This document shows, one piece after another, positions 51,737-61,600 of a DNA stretch of 64,000 nt. This DNA is from Mycolicibacterium hodleri. Lineage in GTDB: Bacteria; Actinomycetota; Actinomycetes; Mycobacteriales; Mycobacteriaceae. The stretch covers positions 1,068,774 through 1,132,773 of the forward strand of contig NZ_RCZG01000001.1 of NCBI RefSeq assembly GCF_006439015.1, in the 5' to 3' direction. The notes under the pieces were generated by a model that worked only from the letters and a program-made list of their open reading frames with translations, was not told the DNA's origin and made no database searches. Position 1 is the stretch's first letter. Each line of letters starts with the position of its first letter. A program made the translations under genes and the position numbers.

Positions 51737-53059
51737 GTGCCAGAGATCCTGATCGCCGCATGCCCGCCCATCGGACACGTCGCCCCGCTACTGAACGTGG
51801 CACGCGACCTGGTGGTCCGCGGCCACGACGTCACCTTCCTCACCTCGGCGCGGCACGCAGACAAGGTCCGCGCGACCGGTGCGACGCTCCATCCGCTGCC
51901 GTACGGCGCCGACTTCGACGACACCTCGCTCGACGCCGACCTGCCCGGTCGCACCGAGACCGCGGGTGTCGCCAGAATCAACTTCGACGTCAGACACGTC
52001 TTCGTGCGACCCCTGCCTCACCAGGCCGCCGCAGTCGACGAGCTGATGACGACCACGCGGTTCGACGCCATCATCGCCGACGCGTTCTTCCTCGGCATCC
52101 TGCCGATGCTCCTTGGCGATCCCGCCTCCCGGCCGCCGGTGCTCACCTACACGACCACACCCCTCTTCCTGTCCAGCCGCGACACCGCGCCTGGAGGCAC
52201 CGGCATCCATCCCGGTGTCGGCGCACTAGGACGACTGCGAAACCGCGCGCTGAACGTCGCGGCGCAGAAGATTCTCCTGCGCGCCTCCCAACACGCCGCC
52301 GAGATCATGCTCAAGGCACTCGCCATGCCGAAACTACCTGTCTTCGTGCTGGATTCGGCGATTCTCGCCGATCGGCTCATCGTGCCCACGGTCCCGGAAT
52401 TCGAGTATCACCGTAGCGATCTGCCCGACCACGTGCGCTTCGTCGGCGCAGTGAGCCCCGAACCCGCCAGTGGCTTCGTGGCACCGCCGTGGTGGCAGGA
52501 GTTGTCTGGCGACCGCCCCGTCGTCCACGTCACGCAGGGCACCATCGACAATGCCGACCTCGGCCGGCTGATCGAGCCGACCGTCCAGGCGCTCGCCGAC
52601 GAAGACGTCACCGTCGTGGTGACCACCGGCGGGCGACCCGTCTCCCAGCTGCGCGGGCCCCTTCCCAAGAACACATTCGTCTCAGAGTTCATCCCCCACG
52701 ACGTGCTCCTGCCCTCGGTGGACGTCATGGTCACCAACGGTGGCTACGGAGCCGTGCAGCGCGCGCTGATGACAGGCGTGCCCCTCGTCGTCGCGGGCGA
52801 CACCGAGGACAAGCCCGAGGTGGCCGCTCGCGTCGAGTGGTTCAGTGCCGGCGTGAATCTACGCACCGGCGCACCGACCGCAGCCGCAATACGGCGTGCA
52901 GTGCGCGAGGTGCTCGAAGACGACGAGTACCTGGCCTCTGCGCGGAGCATGCAGCGCGCCTACGCTCGCCGCGACGGCATCGCCGAGATCGCTGCACTGG
53001 TCGACGAAGTCATCGGTGAACGCCGGCTCCGTGCCCGCGCGCAGCCGGCTCATCTGTGA
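51737..53059 (+). CDS. GT1-family (UDP-glucosyltransferase-like) glycosyltransferase
   Basis: A 440-residue GT-B fold enzyme: an N-terminal acceptor domain beginning PEILIAACPPIGHVAPLLNV and a C-terminal nucleotide-sugar domain with VVHVTQGTIDNADLGR and FVSEFIPHDVLLPSVDVMVTNGGYGAVQRALMTGVP (split motif, His to Gly-Gly). Enzymes of this type glycosylate lipids, antibiotics or macrolides. The start is GTG at 51737. It is 11 bases ahead of cynS, which may be read from the same transcript. Acceptor unknown. Confidence 0.87.
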   Translation: MPEILIAACPPIGHVAPLLNVARDLVVRGHDVTFLTSARHADKVRATGATLHPLPYGADFDDTSLDADLPGRTETAGVARINFDVRHVFVRPLPHQAAAVDELMTTTRFDAIIADAFFLGILPMLLGDPASRPPVLTYTTTPLFLSSRDTAPGGTGIHPGVGALGRLRNRALNVAAQKILLRASQHAAEIMLKALAMPKLPVFVLDSAILADRLIVPTVPEFEYHRSDLPDHVRFVGAVSPEPASGFVAPPWWQELSGDRPVVHVTQGTIDNADLGRLIEPTVQALADEDVTVVVTTGGRPVSQLRGPLPKNTFVSEFIPHDVLLPSVDVMVTNGGYGAVQRALMTGVPLVVAGDTEDKPEVAARVEWFSAGVNLRTGAPTAAAIRRAVREVLEDDEYLASARSMQRAYARRDGIAEIAALVDEVIGERRLRARAQPAHL

Positions 53060-53070
53060 TCCCCTGAGCT

Positions 53071-53544
53071 ATGACGAGAGACGAGATCACCCAACGGATC
53101 ATCGCGGCCCGACTCGCCAAGGCGCTCACCTGGCAGCAACTCGCCGATGCCATCGATCGCCCGGTGGTATGGACGACAGCTGCGTTGCTTGGTCAGCACC
53201 CGATCCCGCCAGAGGTGGGTGGCGTACTGGTCGAGATGCTGGGTCTCGACGCCGCGATTCTTCCGGTGCTCGCCGCGGTGCCGGTGCGAGGCGGGCTGCC
53301 CACCGTGGTGCCGACCGATCCGACGATTTATCGCTTCTACGAGGCGCTGTCGGTGTACGGCGGAGCGATCAAGGAATTGATCCACGAACAGTTCGGCGAC
53401 GGCATCATGAGCGCCATCAACTTCAGCGTGGACGTCGAGAAGAAACCGCACCCCGGTGGTGACCGGGTGGTGGTGACGCTGGACGGGAAGTTTCTGTCCT
53501 ACGAATGGAACGCCGCGGCTTCACAAACCACTCAACCTGAGTGA
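53071..53544 (+). CDS. cynS: Cyanate hydratase (cyanase)
   Basis: A 157-residue cyanase, which turns cyanate and bicarbonate into ammonia and CO2. The catalytic residues Arg88, Glu91 and Ser114 (E. coli Arg96, Glu99, Ser122) are all present in YRFYEALSVYGGAIKELIHE and GIMSAINFS. The N-terminal helical domain (TWQQLADAIDRPVVWTTAAL) is normal. It lies 11 bases after the glycosyltransferase gene and is convergent with clpX across a long hairpin. No cynT (carbonic anhydrase) or cynX is next to it. Confidence 0.95.
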   Translation: MTRDEITQRIIAARLAKALTWQQLADAIDRPVVWTTAALLGQHPIPPEVGGVLVEMLGLDAAILPVLAAVPVRGGLPTVVPTDPTIYRFYEALSVYGGAIKELIHEQFGDGIMSAINFSVDVEKKPHPGGDRVVVTLDGKFLSYEWNAAASQTTQPE

Positions 53545-53555
53545 ACCGAATGCAC

Positions 53556-53590
53556 TGAGGGCCGTGAATCACACGGATTCACGGCCCTCA
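53556..53590. terminator. Bidirectional hairpin terminator between cynS and clpX
   Basis: A perfect 15-base stem (53556-53570 with 53576-53590) with a 5-base loop lies 11 bases after the cynS stop and 15 bases before the clpX stop. No T tail on either side. It serves both convergent genes. Confidence 0.75.
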
Positions 53591-53605
53591 GCGCGATCGG
53601 AAAAG

Positions 53606-54886
53606 CTAAGCGCTCTTGTCGCGACGCTCGGTGCGCGGAGGCTTGCGCGGCACGATCGTCGGAAGCACGTTGTCCTCCACTGTCTCCTTGGTCACGACGA
53701 CCTTGGCGACGTCGTCGCGGCTGGGGATGTCATACATCACCGGTAGCAGGACTTCTTCCATGATGGCGCGCAGACCGCGGGCACCGGTGCCGCGGTGGAT
53801 GGCTTGGTCGGCAATCGCCTCGAGCGCGTCCGGGGTGAACTCCAACTCCACGCCGTCCATCTCGAACAACCGGTTGTACTGCTTCACCAGAGCGTTCTTT
53901 GGCTCCGAGAGAATCGTGACCAGGGACTCCTTGTCCAAGTTCGTCACCGACGCCACGACCGGCAAACGGCCGATGAACTCGGGGATGAGCCCGAACTTGA
54001 TGAGATCCTCCGGCATGACCTCGGCGAAGTGATCCTGGGTATCGATCTCGGCCTTCGACCGGACTTCTGCGCCGAAGCCGAGGCCTCGCTTGCCGACCCG
54101 GTCGGACACGATCCGCTCCAGCCCCGCGAACGCACCCGCCACGATGAACAGGACGTTGGTGGTATCGATTTGGATGAATTCCTGGTGCGGGTGCTTGCGA
54201 CCGCCCTGCGGGGGCACCGACGCCTGCGTGCCCTCGAGGATCTTCAGAAGCGCCTGCTGCACGCCCTCACCGGACACGTCGCGGGTGATCGACGGGTTCT
54301 CGCTCTTGCGGGCGATCTTGTCGACCTCGTCGATGTAGATGATGCCCGTCTCGGCACGCTTGACGTCGTAGTCGGCTGCCTGGATCAGCTTGAGCAGGAT
54401 GTTCTCGACGTCTTCACCGACGTAGCCGGCTTCGGTCAGGGCAGTCGCGTCGGCGATCGCAAAGGGGACGTTGAGCATCTTGGCCAGCGTCTGGGCCAAG
54501 TACGTCTTGCCGCAGCCGGTGGGGCCGAGCATCAAGATGTTCGACTTGGCCAGTTCGACGGGCTCGGCGCGCGAGTCGCGCGACTTCTCCTGGGCCTGGA
54601 TGCGCTTGTAGTGGTTGTAGACCGCGACGGCGAGGGTGCGCTTGGCGGTGTCCTGGCCGATGACGTAACCCTCGAGGAATTCGCGAATCTCAGCCGGCTT
54701 GGGCAGCTCGTCGAGTTTGACGTCGTCGGCGTCGGCCAGTTCCTCTTCGATGATCTCGTTGCAGAGGTCGATGCACTCGTCGCAGATGTACACGCCGGGA
54801 CCGGCAATGAGTTTCTTGACTTGCTTCTGGCTCTTCCCGCAGAACGAGCACTTCAGCAGGTCGCCGCCGTCTCCGATGCGCGCCAT
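53606..54886 (-). CDS. clpX: ClpX, ATP-dependent unfoldase of the Clp protease
   Basis: A 426-residue AAA+ unfoldase. The N-terminal zinc domain has four cysteines ([13 protein letters not shown] and CDECIDLC). Walker A is [15 protein letters not shown], Walker B is [11 protein letters not shown], and the ClpP-binding IGF-type loop (here RGLGF with [10 protein letters not shown]) is present. It feeds substrates into ClpP1P2. The start is the ATG at 54886. It matches Rv2457c. The upstream 253 bases hold its promoter, clpP2's end and no other gene. Confidence 0.97.
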   Translation of the reverse strand: MARIGDGGDLLKCSFCGKSQKQVKKLIAGPGVYICDECIDLCNEIIEEELADADDVKLDELPKPAEIREFLEGYVIGQDTAKRTLAVAVYNHYKRIQAQEKSRDSRAEPVELAKSNILMLGPTGCGKTYLAQTLAKMLNVPFAIADATALTEAGYVGEDVENILLKLIQAADYDVKRAETGIIYIDEVDKIARKSENPSITRDVSGEGVQQALLKILEGTQASVPPQGGRKHPHQEFIQIDTTNVLFIVAGAFAGLERIVSDRVGKRGLGFGAEVRSKAEIDTQDHFAEVMPEDLIKFGLIPEFIGRLPVVASVTNLDKESLVTILSEPKNALVKQYNRLFEMDGVELEFTPDALEAIADQAIHRGTGARGLRAIMEEVLLPVMYDIPSRDDVAKVVVTKETVEDNVLPTIVPRKPPRTERRDKSA

Positions 54887-55139
54887 TGTCCTGCGGCCCT
54901 ACTTTCCTGATTGCCGTCGGTATGTCGGTTTAGTGGATCACCTCGGGTGTGCTCCCGACGCTACCCGTATGTTCCGGCGCCGTGCGACCGATAAAGCCGA
55001 ATAGCGCCGTTGATATTTGCCTGCGTTGAGGGAGAACATATCCCCTGCCGTCGTCCGCAGCCCTCCGGAACGCGCCTCGCGCCGTTGGCGTGTCGCCGTC
55101 GCAACCAAGACGAGACGTTCTGCGACCACCGGACCCCGG

Positions 55140-55793
55140 TCAGGCCGACTGGGCGGACAGCTTGCGGTATTCGAGGACCGTGTCGATGATCCCGTAGGTC
55201 TTGGCCTCGGCGGCGGTGAGGATCTTGTCGCGGTCGGTGTCCTTGCGGATGACGGCGGCGTCCTTGCCGGTGTGACGGGCCAGCGTCGTGTCCATCAGCG
55301 TGCGCATGCGCTCGATCTCGGCGGCCTGGATCTCCAAGTCGGATACCTGGCCCTGGATCGCGCCGCCGACCGCAGGCTGATGGATCAGGATGCGTGCGTT
55401 GGGCAGCGCCAGCCGCTTGCCGGGTGTGCCTGCAGCGAGCAGTACGGCGGCGGCTGAAGCCGCTTGGCCTAGGCACACCGTCTGGATGTCGGCGCGCACG
55501 TACTGCATGGTGTCGTAAATCGCCATCAGTGAGGTGAACGAGCCGCCGGGCGAGTTGATGTACATGGTGATGTCGCGATCGGGATCCAGCGACTCGAGAA
55601 CGAGCAGCTGCGCCATGATGTCGTTCGCGGAGGCGTCGTCAACCTGCACGCCGAGGAAGATGATGCGCTCCTCGAACAGCTTGTTGTACGGGTTGGACTC
55701 CTTCATGCCGAAGCTGGAGTGCTCGATGAACGACGGAAGGATGTAGCGCGCAGTCATCGGATTCACGGCTCCGCCGTGGGCAGGCTGCGTCAT
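55140..55793 (-). CDS. clpP2: ClpP2, Clp protease proteolytic subunit 2
   Basis: A 217-residue serine protease subunit. The catalytic serine is in [15 protein letters not shown] and the histidine in LIHQP, with Asp in the DTDRDK region. The N-terminus ([20 protein letters not shown]) is nearly as in M. tuberculosis ClpP2 (Rv2460c). The ATG overlaps the clpP1 stop by 4 bases, so the pair is translated together to form the mixed ClpP1P2 heptamers. Which of Met1 or Met13 begins the protein is open. Confidence 0.96.
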   Translation of the reverse strand: MTQPAHGGAVNPMTARYILPSFIEHSSFGMKESNPYNKLFEERIIFLGVQVDDASANDIMAQLLVLESLDPDRDITMYINSPGGSFTSLMAIYDTMQYVRADIQTVCLGQAASAAAVLLAAGTPGKRLALPNARILIHQPAVGGAIQGQVSDLEIQAAEIERMRTLMDTTLARHTGKDAAVIRKDTDRDKILTAAEAKTYGIIDTVLEYRKLSAQSA

Positions 55794-56383
55794 GAGGCAC
55801 TCCCGTTGAAGTTGGCATGGGTGATGATGTGGTCGACGAAGCCGTATTCGAGCGCCTCGGGGGCGGTGAACCAGCGGTCGCGATCCGCGTCGGCCTCGAC
55901 CCGGTCGAGCGTCTGTCCGGTGAACTCGGCGTTGAGCCGGTTCATCTCCTTCTTGGTCAAGGCAAACTGCTCGGCCTGGATGGCGATGTCGGCGGCACTG
56001 CCGCCGATGCCGGCGCTCGGCTGGTGCATCATGATGCGCGCGTGCGGCAGGGCGTAGCGCTTGCCCCTGGTGCCGGCGGCGAGCAGGAACTCACCCATCG
56101 ATGCAGCCAGGCCCATCGCGTAGGTCGCCACATCGCATGGGGCGAGAACCATGGTGTCGTAGATCGCCATGCCTGCGGTCACCGATCCGCCCGGCGAATT
56201 GATGTACAGGTTGATGTCCTTGGTGGGGTCCTCGGCGGCCAGCAGAAGAATCTGCGCGCAGAGCCGGTTGGCGATGTCATCGTCGACCTGGGTCCCCAGG
56301 AAGATGATCCGCTCGGCCAACAACCGCTCATAGACGGAGTCGATGAGGTTGAGACCCGACGCGCCCGAACGCATGTCAGTCAC
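55790..56383 (-). CDS. clpP1: ClpP1, Clp protease proteolytic subunit 1
   Basis: A subunit of about 197 residues if started at GTG 56383 ([10 protein letters not shown]), matching the N-terminus of the M. tuberculosis protein; the frame also runs upstream to 56437 with no likeness. Catalytic serine is in [13 protein letters not shown] and histidine in MMHQP. A ribosome-type AGG lies about 10 bases before the GTG. Upstream is a ClgR-like box and then tig, all on the minus strand. Pairs with ClpP2. Confidence 0.95.
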   Translation of the reverse strand: MTDMRSGASGLNLIDSVYERLLAERIIFLGTQVDDDIANRLCAQILLLAAEDPTKDINLYINSPGGSVTAGMAIYDTMVLAPCDVATYAMGLAASMGEFLLAAGTRGKRYALPHARIMMHQPSAGIGGSAADIAIQAEQFALTKKEMNRLNAEFTGQTLDRVEADADRDRWFTAPEALEYGFVDHIITHANFNGSAS

Positions 56384-56470
56384 GGCTGGGATACCTGCTT
56401 TCTCGAGTTTGCGTACTCGTTCACTGACACTAACCAAACCTGCGCGGCGAGCACTCCTCGACGGGCGAGC

Positions 56471-56485
56471 GTTCGCTCACAGCGT
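56471..56485 (-). promoter_or_regulatory. ClgR-like box upstream of clpP1
   Basis: On the minus strand the sequence is ACGCTGTGAGCGAAC. It agrees with the ClgR pattern WCGCYNANRGCGWWS in every defined position but one (A to T). It overlaps the tig stop codon and is about 90 bases before the clpP1 start. ClgR is the known activator of clpP1P2 in actinobacteria. Confidence 0.5.
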
Positions 56486-57924
56486 CACTTGGCCTCGGCG
56501 GCCTCGGCCTCGTCATCGATCTCTTCGATGGCCTCTTCGATGGCCTCTTCGACGTGGTCGTCTTCGGCGTCTTCGCCCTCGTCGGTGGCGGCCTCGAGCG
56601 GCGTGGACGGTCCAAAGAACTCTGTCGTATCGACGTCGTTGCCCTCGGAGTCGGTGACCGTCGCGCCGTGTACGACGGCGGCGATGGTCAGACCACGGCG
56701 AACGTCGGCGAACATGGTCGGCAGTTGATTGTTCTGCTGGAGCACCTGCAGCAGCTGCTGCGGCTCGATGCCGTACTGCCGCGACATCAGCACCAAGCGC
56801 TCGGTGAGGTCGTTCTGGCCGACCTGGATGTCGAGCTGATCGGCGATGGCATCCATCAGGAGCTGGGTCTTGATGGCCTTCTCCGCATTGGAGCGGTTGT
56901 CGGCGTCGAACTCTTCGCGGGTGCTGCCCTCGGCGACGAGGGCTTCCTCGAACTTCGCCTCGTCGTGGTCGAGGCCGTGGATTGCGTTGTGAATGGTGTC
57001 GTCGACCTGGGCCTGCACGATCGCCTCGGGGAGTGCCACCTCGACCTGCTCGAGCAGGGTCTCGAGCGCCTTGTCGCGGATCTGCTCGGCCTGGCCGACG
57101 CGCTTGGTCTGCCGCACCTGGTCGACGAGGCTCTCCTTGAGCTCGTCGATGGTGTCGAATTCGCTTGCAAGCTGCGCAAATTCGTCATCGGGCTCGGGAA
57201 GCTCGCGCTCCTTGACCGAGACGACCGCGACGGTCACCTCGGCGTCGTCGTCGGCGTGCTCGCCCGCGACGAGCTTGGTGGTGAACACCTTGCGCTCGCC
57301 TGCCTTGAGGCCCTTGATCGCGTCGTCGAGGCCCTCGATGAGCTGGCCCGAGCCGACCTCGTGGGACAAGCCCTCCGTCTTGGCCTCCGGGACGTCCTCG
57401 CCGTCGACGGTCGCCGAGAGGTCGATCGACACGAAGTCGCCGTCCTCGGCGGCACGCTCGACACCCGTCAGCGTTCCGAATCGGGCACGCAGGTTCTGCA
57501 GTTCGGCGTCGACCTCGTCGTCGGACACCTCGATGGCGTCGACGGTGAACGCCAGCGTCGACAGGTCGGGCAAGTCGATCTCGGGCCGGACGTCGACCTC
57601 GGCGGTGAACGTCAGGTCCCCGCCGTACTCCTTGCTGGTGACCTCGATCTCGGGCTGGCCGAGGGGCTGCACGTCCGCGCTCGCCACCGCTTCGCTGTAC
57701 CGGGCCGGAACGGCCTCACCGACGACCTGGTCGAGCATCGCCTGCTTGTCGATGCGCGACTCCAGCAGCTTCACGGGCACCTTGCCGGGGCGGAAGCCGG
57801 GCATCCGGATGGTCTTGGCCAGCTCCTTGAACGCCTGATCGAAGTCCGGCTGCAGTTCCGTGAAGGGCACCTCCACGTTGATGCGAACCCTCGTTGGGCT
57901 CAACTTCTCGACGGTGCTCTTCAC
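56485..57924 (-). CDS. tig: Trigger factor (ribosome-associated chaperone)
   Basis: A 479-residue trigger factor that binds nascent chains at the ribosome exit. The N-terminal ribosome-binding part reads [19 protein letters not shown] and [16 protein letters not shown] (signature FRxGxxP). The PPIase domain is in [17 protein letters not shown] to [11 protein letters not shown]. The C-terminus ends in an acidic tail ([20 protein letters not shown]). The start is GTG at 57924 behind AAGGAG. It is longer than the E. coli protein (432) because of that tail. Matches Rv2462c. Confidence 0.96.
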   Translation of the reverse strand: MKSTVEKLSPTRVRINVEVPFTELQPDFDQAFKELAKTIRMPGFRPGKVPVKLLESRIDKQAMLDQVVGEAVPARYSEAVASADVQPLGQPEIEVTSKEYGGDLTFTAEVDVRPEIDLPDLSTLAFTVDAIEVSDDEVDAELQNLRARFGTLTGVERAAEDGDFVSIDLSATVDGEDVPEAKTEGLSHEVGSGQLIEGLDDAIKGLKAGERKVFTTKLVAGEHADDDAEVTVAVVSVKERELPEPDDEFAQLASEFDTIDELKESLVDQVRQTKRVGQAEQIRDKALETLLEQVEVALPEAIVQAQVDDTIHNAIHGLDHDEAKFEEALVAEGSTREEFDADNRSNAEKAIKTQLLMDAIADQLDIQVGQNDLTERLVLMSRQYGIEPQQLLQVLQQNNQLPTMFADVRRGLTIAAVVHGATVTDSEGNDVDTTEFFGPSTPLEAATDEGEDAEDDHVEEAIEEAIEEIDDEAEAAEAK

Positions 57925-57976
57925 GGCGTTGCTCCTTGCATATCTGTGTCTTCTTCGACGGGTGTCGTTCGTACGG

Positions 57977-58050
57977 TCGGGGTGACAGGATTTGAACCTG
58001 CGGCCTTCCGCTCCCAAAGCGGATGCGCTACCAAGCTGCGCTACACCCCG
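57977..58050 (-). tRNA. tRNA-Pro (anticodon TGG)
   Basis: A 74-nucleotide cloverleaf. The acceptor stem CGGGGTG/CACCCCG is perfect, the D-stem is GCGC/GCGC, the anticodon stem TCCGC/GCGGA encloses TTTGGGA (anticodon TGG), and the T-arm GCAGG-TTCAAAT-CCTGT is normal. CCA is not encoded. It lies 53 bases upstream of the tig start on the same strand. Confidence 0.96.
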
Positions 58051-58148
58051 TGCTTCACTGCCGTCGGAATACTACGGGCTGACCTCGCGACGACATCAAT
58101 TGGATTTGAGTACGTCGACGCCGGTACAGTCAGCCGTGCACTGCTAAC

Positions 58149-58222
58149 GCGGGCGTAGCTCAATGGTAGAGCCCTAGTCTTCCAAACTAGCTACGCGGGT
58201 TCGATTCCCGTCGCCCGCTCCA
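58149..58222 (+). tRNA. tRNA-Gly (anticodon TCC), with encoded CCA
   Basis: A 71-nucleotide cloverleaf (58149-58219) with CCA encoded at 58220-58222. The acceptor stem is GCGGGCG/CGCCCGC, the anticodon stem CTAGT/ACTAG encloses CTTCCAA (anticodon TCC), and the T-loop is TTCGATT. Its 3' half is copied at 63633-63676, so this gene is a likely integration site for a mobile element. Confidence 0.96.
58179..58222 (+). other. attL-like repeat: anticodon loop to CCA of tRNA-Gly
   Basis: The 44 bases from the anticodon loop (58179) to the CCA end (58222) recur at 63633-63676 with two mismatches; the last 33 bases (58190-58222) are identical. Site-specific integrases commonly use the 3' half of tRNA genes in this way. 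It marks the left end of a 5.45-kb segment. Confidence 0.65.
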
Positions 58223-58649
58223 CAGGGACCCGCTGGTAGGCGCGTTTCCGCAGGCCGACCGGCTATTCGACGGTATCGTCCAGCTCCTCTTCCCTACCTG
58301 CGTCCCTACCGCCGGATGCGACCTCGAAGCCGCTGCCCGGGGTCGAGCAGTCCCGGGCCATCGGAACGGCACCCCACGGTGAGCACGGCATCACGCCCGG
58401 TAGGACGACACCGCTTTTCGACGACGAGCAGCGGTATGGACACATGGTTCAACCCGCCACTGCGACGACCTCTGGTGAGCGATGTTCGAGGCTTTCGGCT
58501 TTCGACTCTCGGCTCGATTCCGCCTGGCCGCCCTCCGGCCGTAGCGAACGTTCGCAGTCACCGGGGAATCTTGTCAAAGATCCGCCAACACCCTGGAAAT
58601 GACCGCTATCTGTGGTCCAATGAGATGGTCTTTCCCCGGGGGGGTAGCA
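58223..58649. other. Left end of the island, no gene recognised
   Basis: About 430 bases between tRNA-Gly and the lyase gene. I found no frame with codon use or motifs of a real protein; short frames on the minus strand (around 58263-58445) look random. It would hold the lyase promoter. A ribosome site GGGGGGG lies just before the lyase ATG. Confidence 0.5.
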
Positions 58650-61600
58650 ATGACTGCGGGAACCTTTATCGGACGTTGTGGCCCGCTCGCGGCGGCGCTG
58701 GGCGTAGGCGCTGTGATCATGGTGGCTGGGGCTGGTGTCGCCACTGCCGAATCCGACTGGTCGGGCTCCTCGTCGACGGCATCCGACGGTTCCGGGGACT
58801 CCGCTCAGACCAGAAGTGCTAACCCCAATGGGGGGGCGTCAAACTCCAGCGCTGCGGGTGCCCGGGCGGCCGACCCGCCAAGCGGAACAGCGACCGCTAA
58901 ATCCCGGCAAGTCGCCGCCAGCGCCCGCGACGTCGGTCAGCGTCGACCTCCCACGACGAGTCTCGTCGGCAGAGACCCGACGGCGAGCGACACTGCGCAG
59001 CAGCGACGGGAAATCCACGGGACCCTCGTGAGCAAGCCCAATCGCCCCCGACCGGCCGCGCGAGCAGCGACGTCGGGCGTGGTGACGGGAGCGCAGGCAA
59101 CAGCCGGAATGGCACCGGACTCACCGACGGCACCCGACGATTCCGGTGACTCTGCTCCAATCAAGAGTGTCAACCCGATCCGCAGGTCCGCGGACTCCAA
59201 CGCTGCGAGTCTTCGCTCGGTCGGCCCACCGAGCGGGCCGACGACCTCCGGATCCCGGCCAGTCGCCACCAGCGCCCGCGATGGCGATCAGCGTCGACTT
59301 GCCACATCGAGACTCGTCGGCAGCGACCCGACAGAGAATGTGACCGCCCGGCAGCACCACGCAATCGACGTGGCCGAGCCGACCGCGATTCGACATTCCG
59401 CGACGACGGTGGCGGAGTCGCAGCCAGCCAGCGCTCCGACGGTCGCCACCGGGTCGGCGGTCGTGAGCACGCCCGATCGCGCCGAACCGACCGTGCGAAC
59501 AGCCGCGCCGGGGATGGTGACGGCAGTGCCGCTGGCAGTCGGACCGGGAACGGACTCGCCGACAGCACCGGCCGCATTGCCACCGCTCGAGTCCGTGGCC
59601 CTGGCGTTCGTGCGCCGTGAAAAAACGCAGGCCGCGACAACGGTCACTGGCACGGCAGTCCCCGAACTCACCGTGCGGGCAAGCCCCAACCCGATCACCG
59701 GGCGCGTTGGCGGGTTGGCAGCGCTGTTCCGCAATTCGTCGCCAACGCTGCACCCGACTCAGACCGGGCAAAGCGCCGCCGGGGTGGTCAGTGGCGAACT
59801 CAATGCCGCCGATCCGGACAGCGCTGACCTGACGTTCAGCGTCGCGCAAGTCCCGGCCCACGGATCGGTTGTAGTCGATGCCGATGGCAGCTACAGCTAC
59901 ACCCCGGACCCGGCCGTCTCTGCCACCGGCACTACCGATTCCTTCCGGGTAAGCGTCAGCGATGCGAGCAGCGGATTCCACATCCACCGTCGGGCGGGCC
60001 TGATCAAACTGCTGACCTTCGGCCTAATCGGCGCCGACGGTCACACCAGCACGGCCGTCGTCCCCGTAACCGTGGCACCGTTCACCCCTGGCAACACCGC
60101 GCCCATCGGAAGCGCGACGGTCGGCAGCCCGGATCCGCGTACAGGGGTGGTGCACGGCACCGTGGTCGGCACGGACGCCGACGGGGACTCCCTGACATAC
60201 AGCGGTTCCGCTACGACCACCAAGGGAAGCGTGACCGTCACCGCCGGAGGGGCTTTCACCTACGCACCCACTGTCGTCGCACGTCACAATGCCGCGGCTC
60301 TCGCGGGAACCGTCGCCGACAGGACCGACACCTTCGCCGTCACCCTCAGTGACGGCCGCGGGGGCACGGTGGTCGTACCGGTGACGATCGCGATCGGTCC
60401 GGTCAACGCCGCGCCCACCGGTTCGTACGGCGTCGGCGCGCCCGATGCCGGCACCGGAGCGGTGAGCGGCGCCGTGGTCGGCACGGACGGCGACGGCGAC
60501 CTCCTGACCTACAGCGGCCCCGGCACGACCGCCAAGGGCAGCGTCAGCATCAACGCCAGCAGCGGCGCGTTCAGCTTCATCCCCACCTCCGCCGCGCGGA
60601 CCAATGCCGCAGCCCCCGGCGCCACGACCGCCGATCGCCAGGACACCTTCAGTGTCAGCATCGCCGACGGCCACGGCGGGACGGCGGCTGTGGCCGTTAC
60701 GGTGCCGATCAGTGCCGCCGCCACCCCGTCGTCTCCCCTACCCGCGTTCGACGGGGCTGAAGGGTTCGGCGCCTACGCCACCGGCGGGCGCGGCGGCAGC
60801 GTCGTCTATGTCACCAACCTCAACGCCGACGGGGCGGGCTCCCTGCAGTGGGCCATCGACCAGCCCGGCGCGAAGTACATCCTGTTCAACGTGAGCGGTC
60901 TGATCGATTCCCAGATCCATCTGACGAACGGCAACGCGACCATAGCCGGCCAGACCTCCCCGGGCGGTATCACCATCCGCGGCTTCGTCACCGACGAAAC
61001 CCCCTACCAGGACCAGGACGTCCACGCCCCGGCCGACTTCGCCGAGAACTGGATCCTCCAGCACGTGCGCATCCGGCCGGGCCTCACCGGGCCGAGCGAC
61101 GACGGCCTGCGGCTGCGGTACACCCGCAACGCAATCGTGGATCACGTGTCCATCGGCAACGCGATCGACGAGGCGGTGGAGATCTCCTACTCGCACGACA
61201 TCACCGTTCAGAACACGATCATCGCCGAAACCGTTGGCGGGCACTCGTTCTACGGCGGAATTCTGATGAATTACTCCAACCCGGCATACGGTTTCGGGCT
61301 GGACAACGTCTCGCTGCATCACAACGTCTTCAACCGGATCGAAGGCCGGCTGCCGGAGGGTAGCCGTGAATCCCTCGCCGCAGCGAACTCCTTCATGAAC
61401 CTCGAGCTGTCCAACAACCTTTACTGGGATCCGCGGTTCTTCATCGCTCTGGGCCCCAATACGGGCGTCGCCACCAACGGCAGCGGCAACCCCTATCCGA
61501 TCTACTGGAAGATCAACGCGGTCAACAACTATTTCCAGACCGGACCCACTTTCCCTTACGGGATGTTCGACGACCAGATCATGCGGACGCCCCTCAATCA

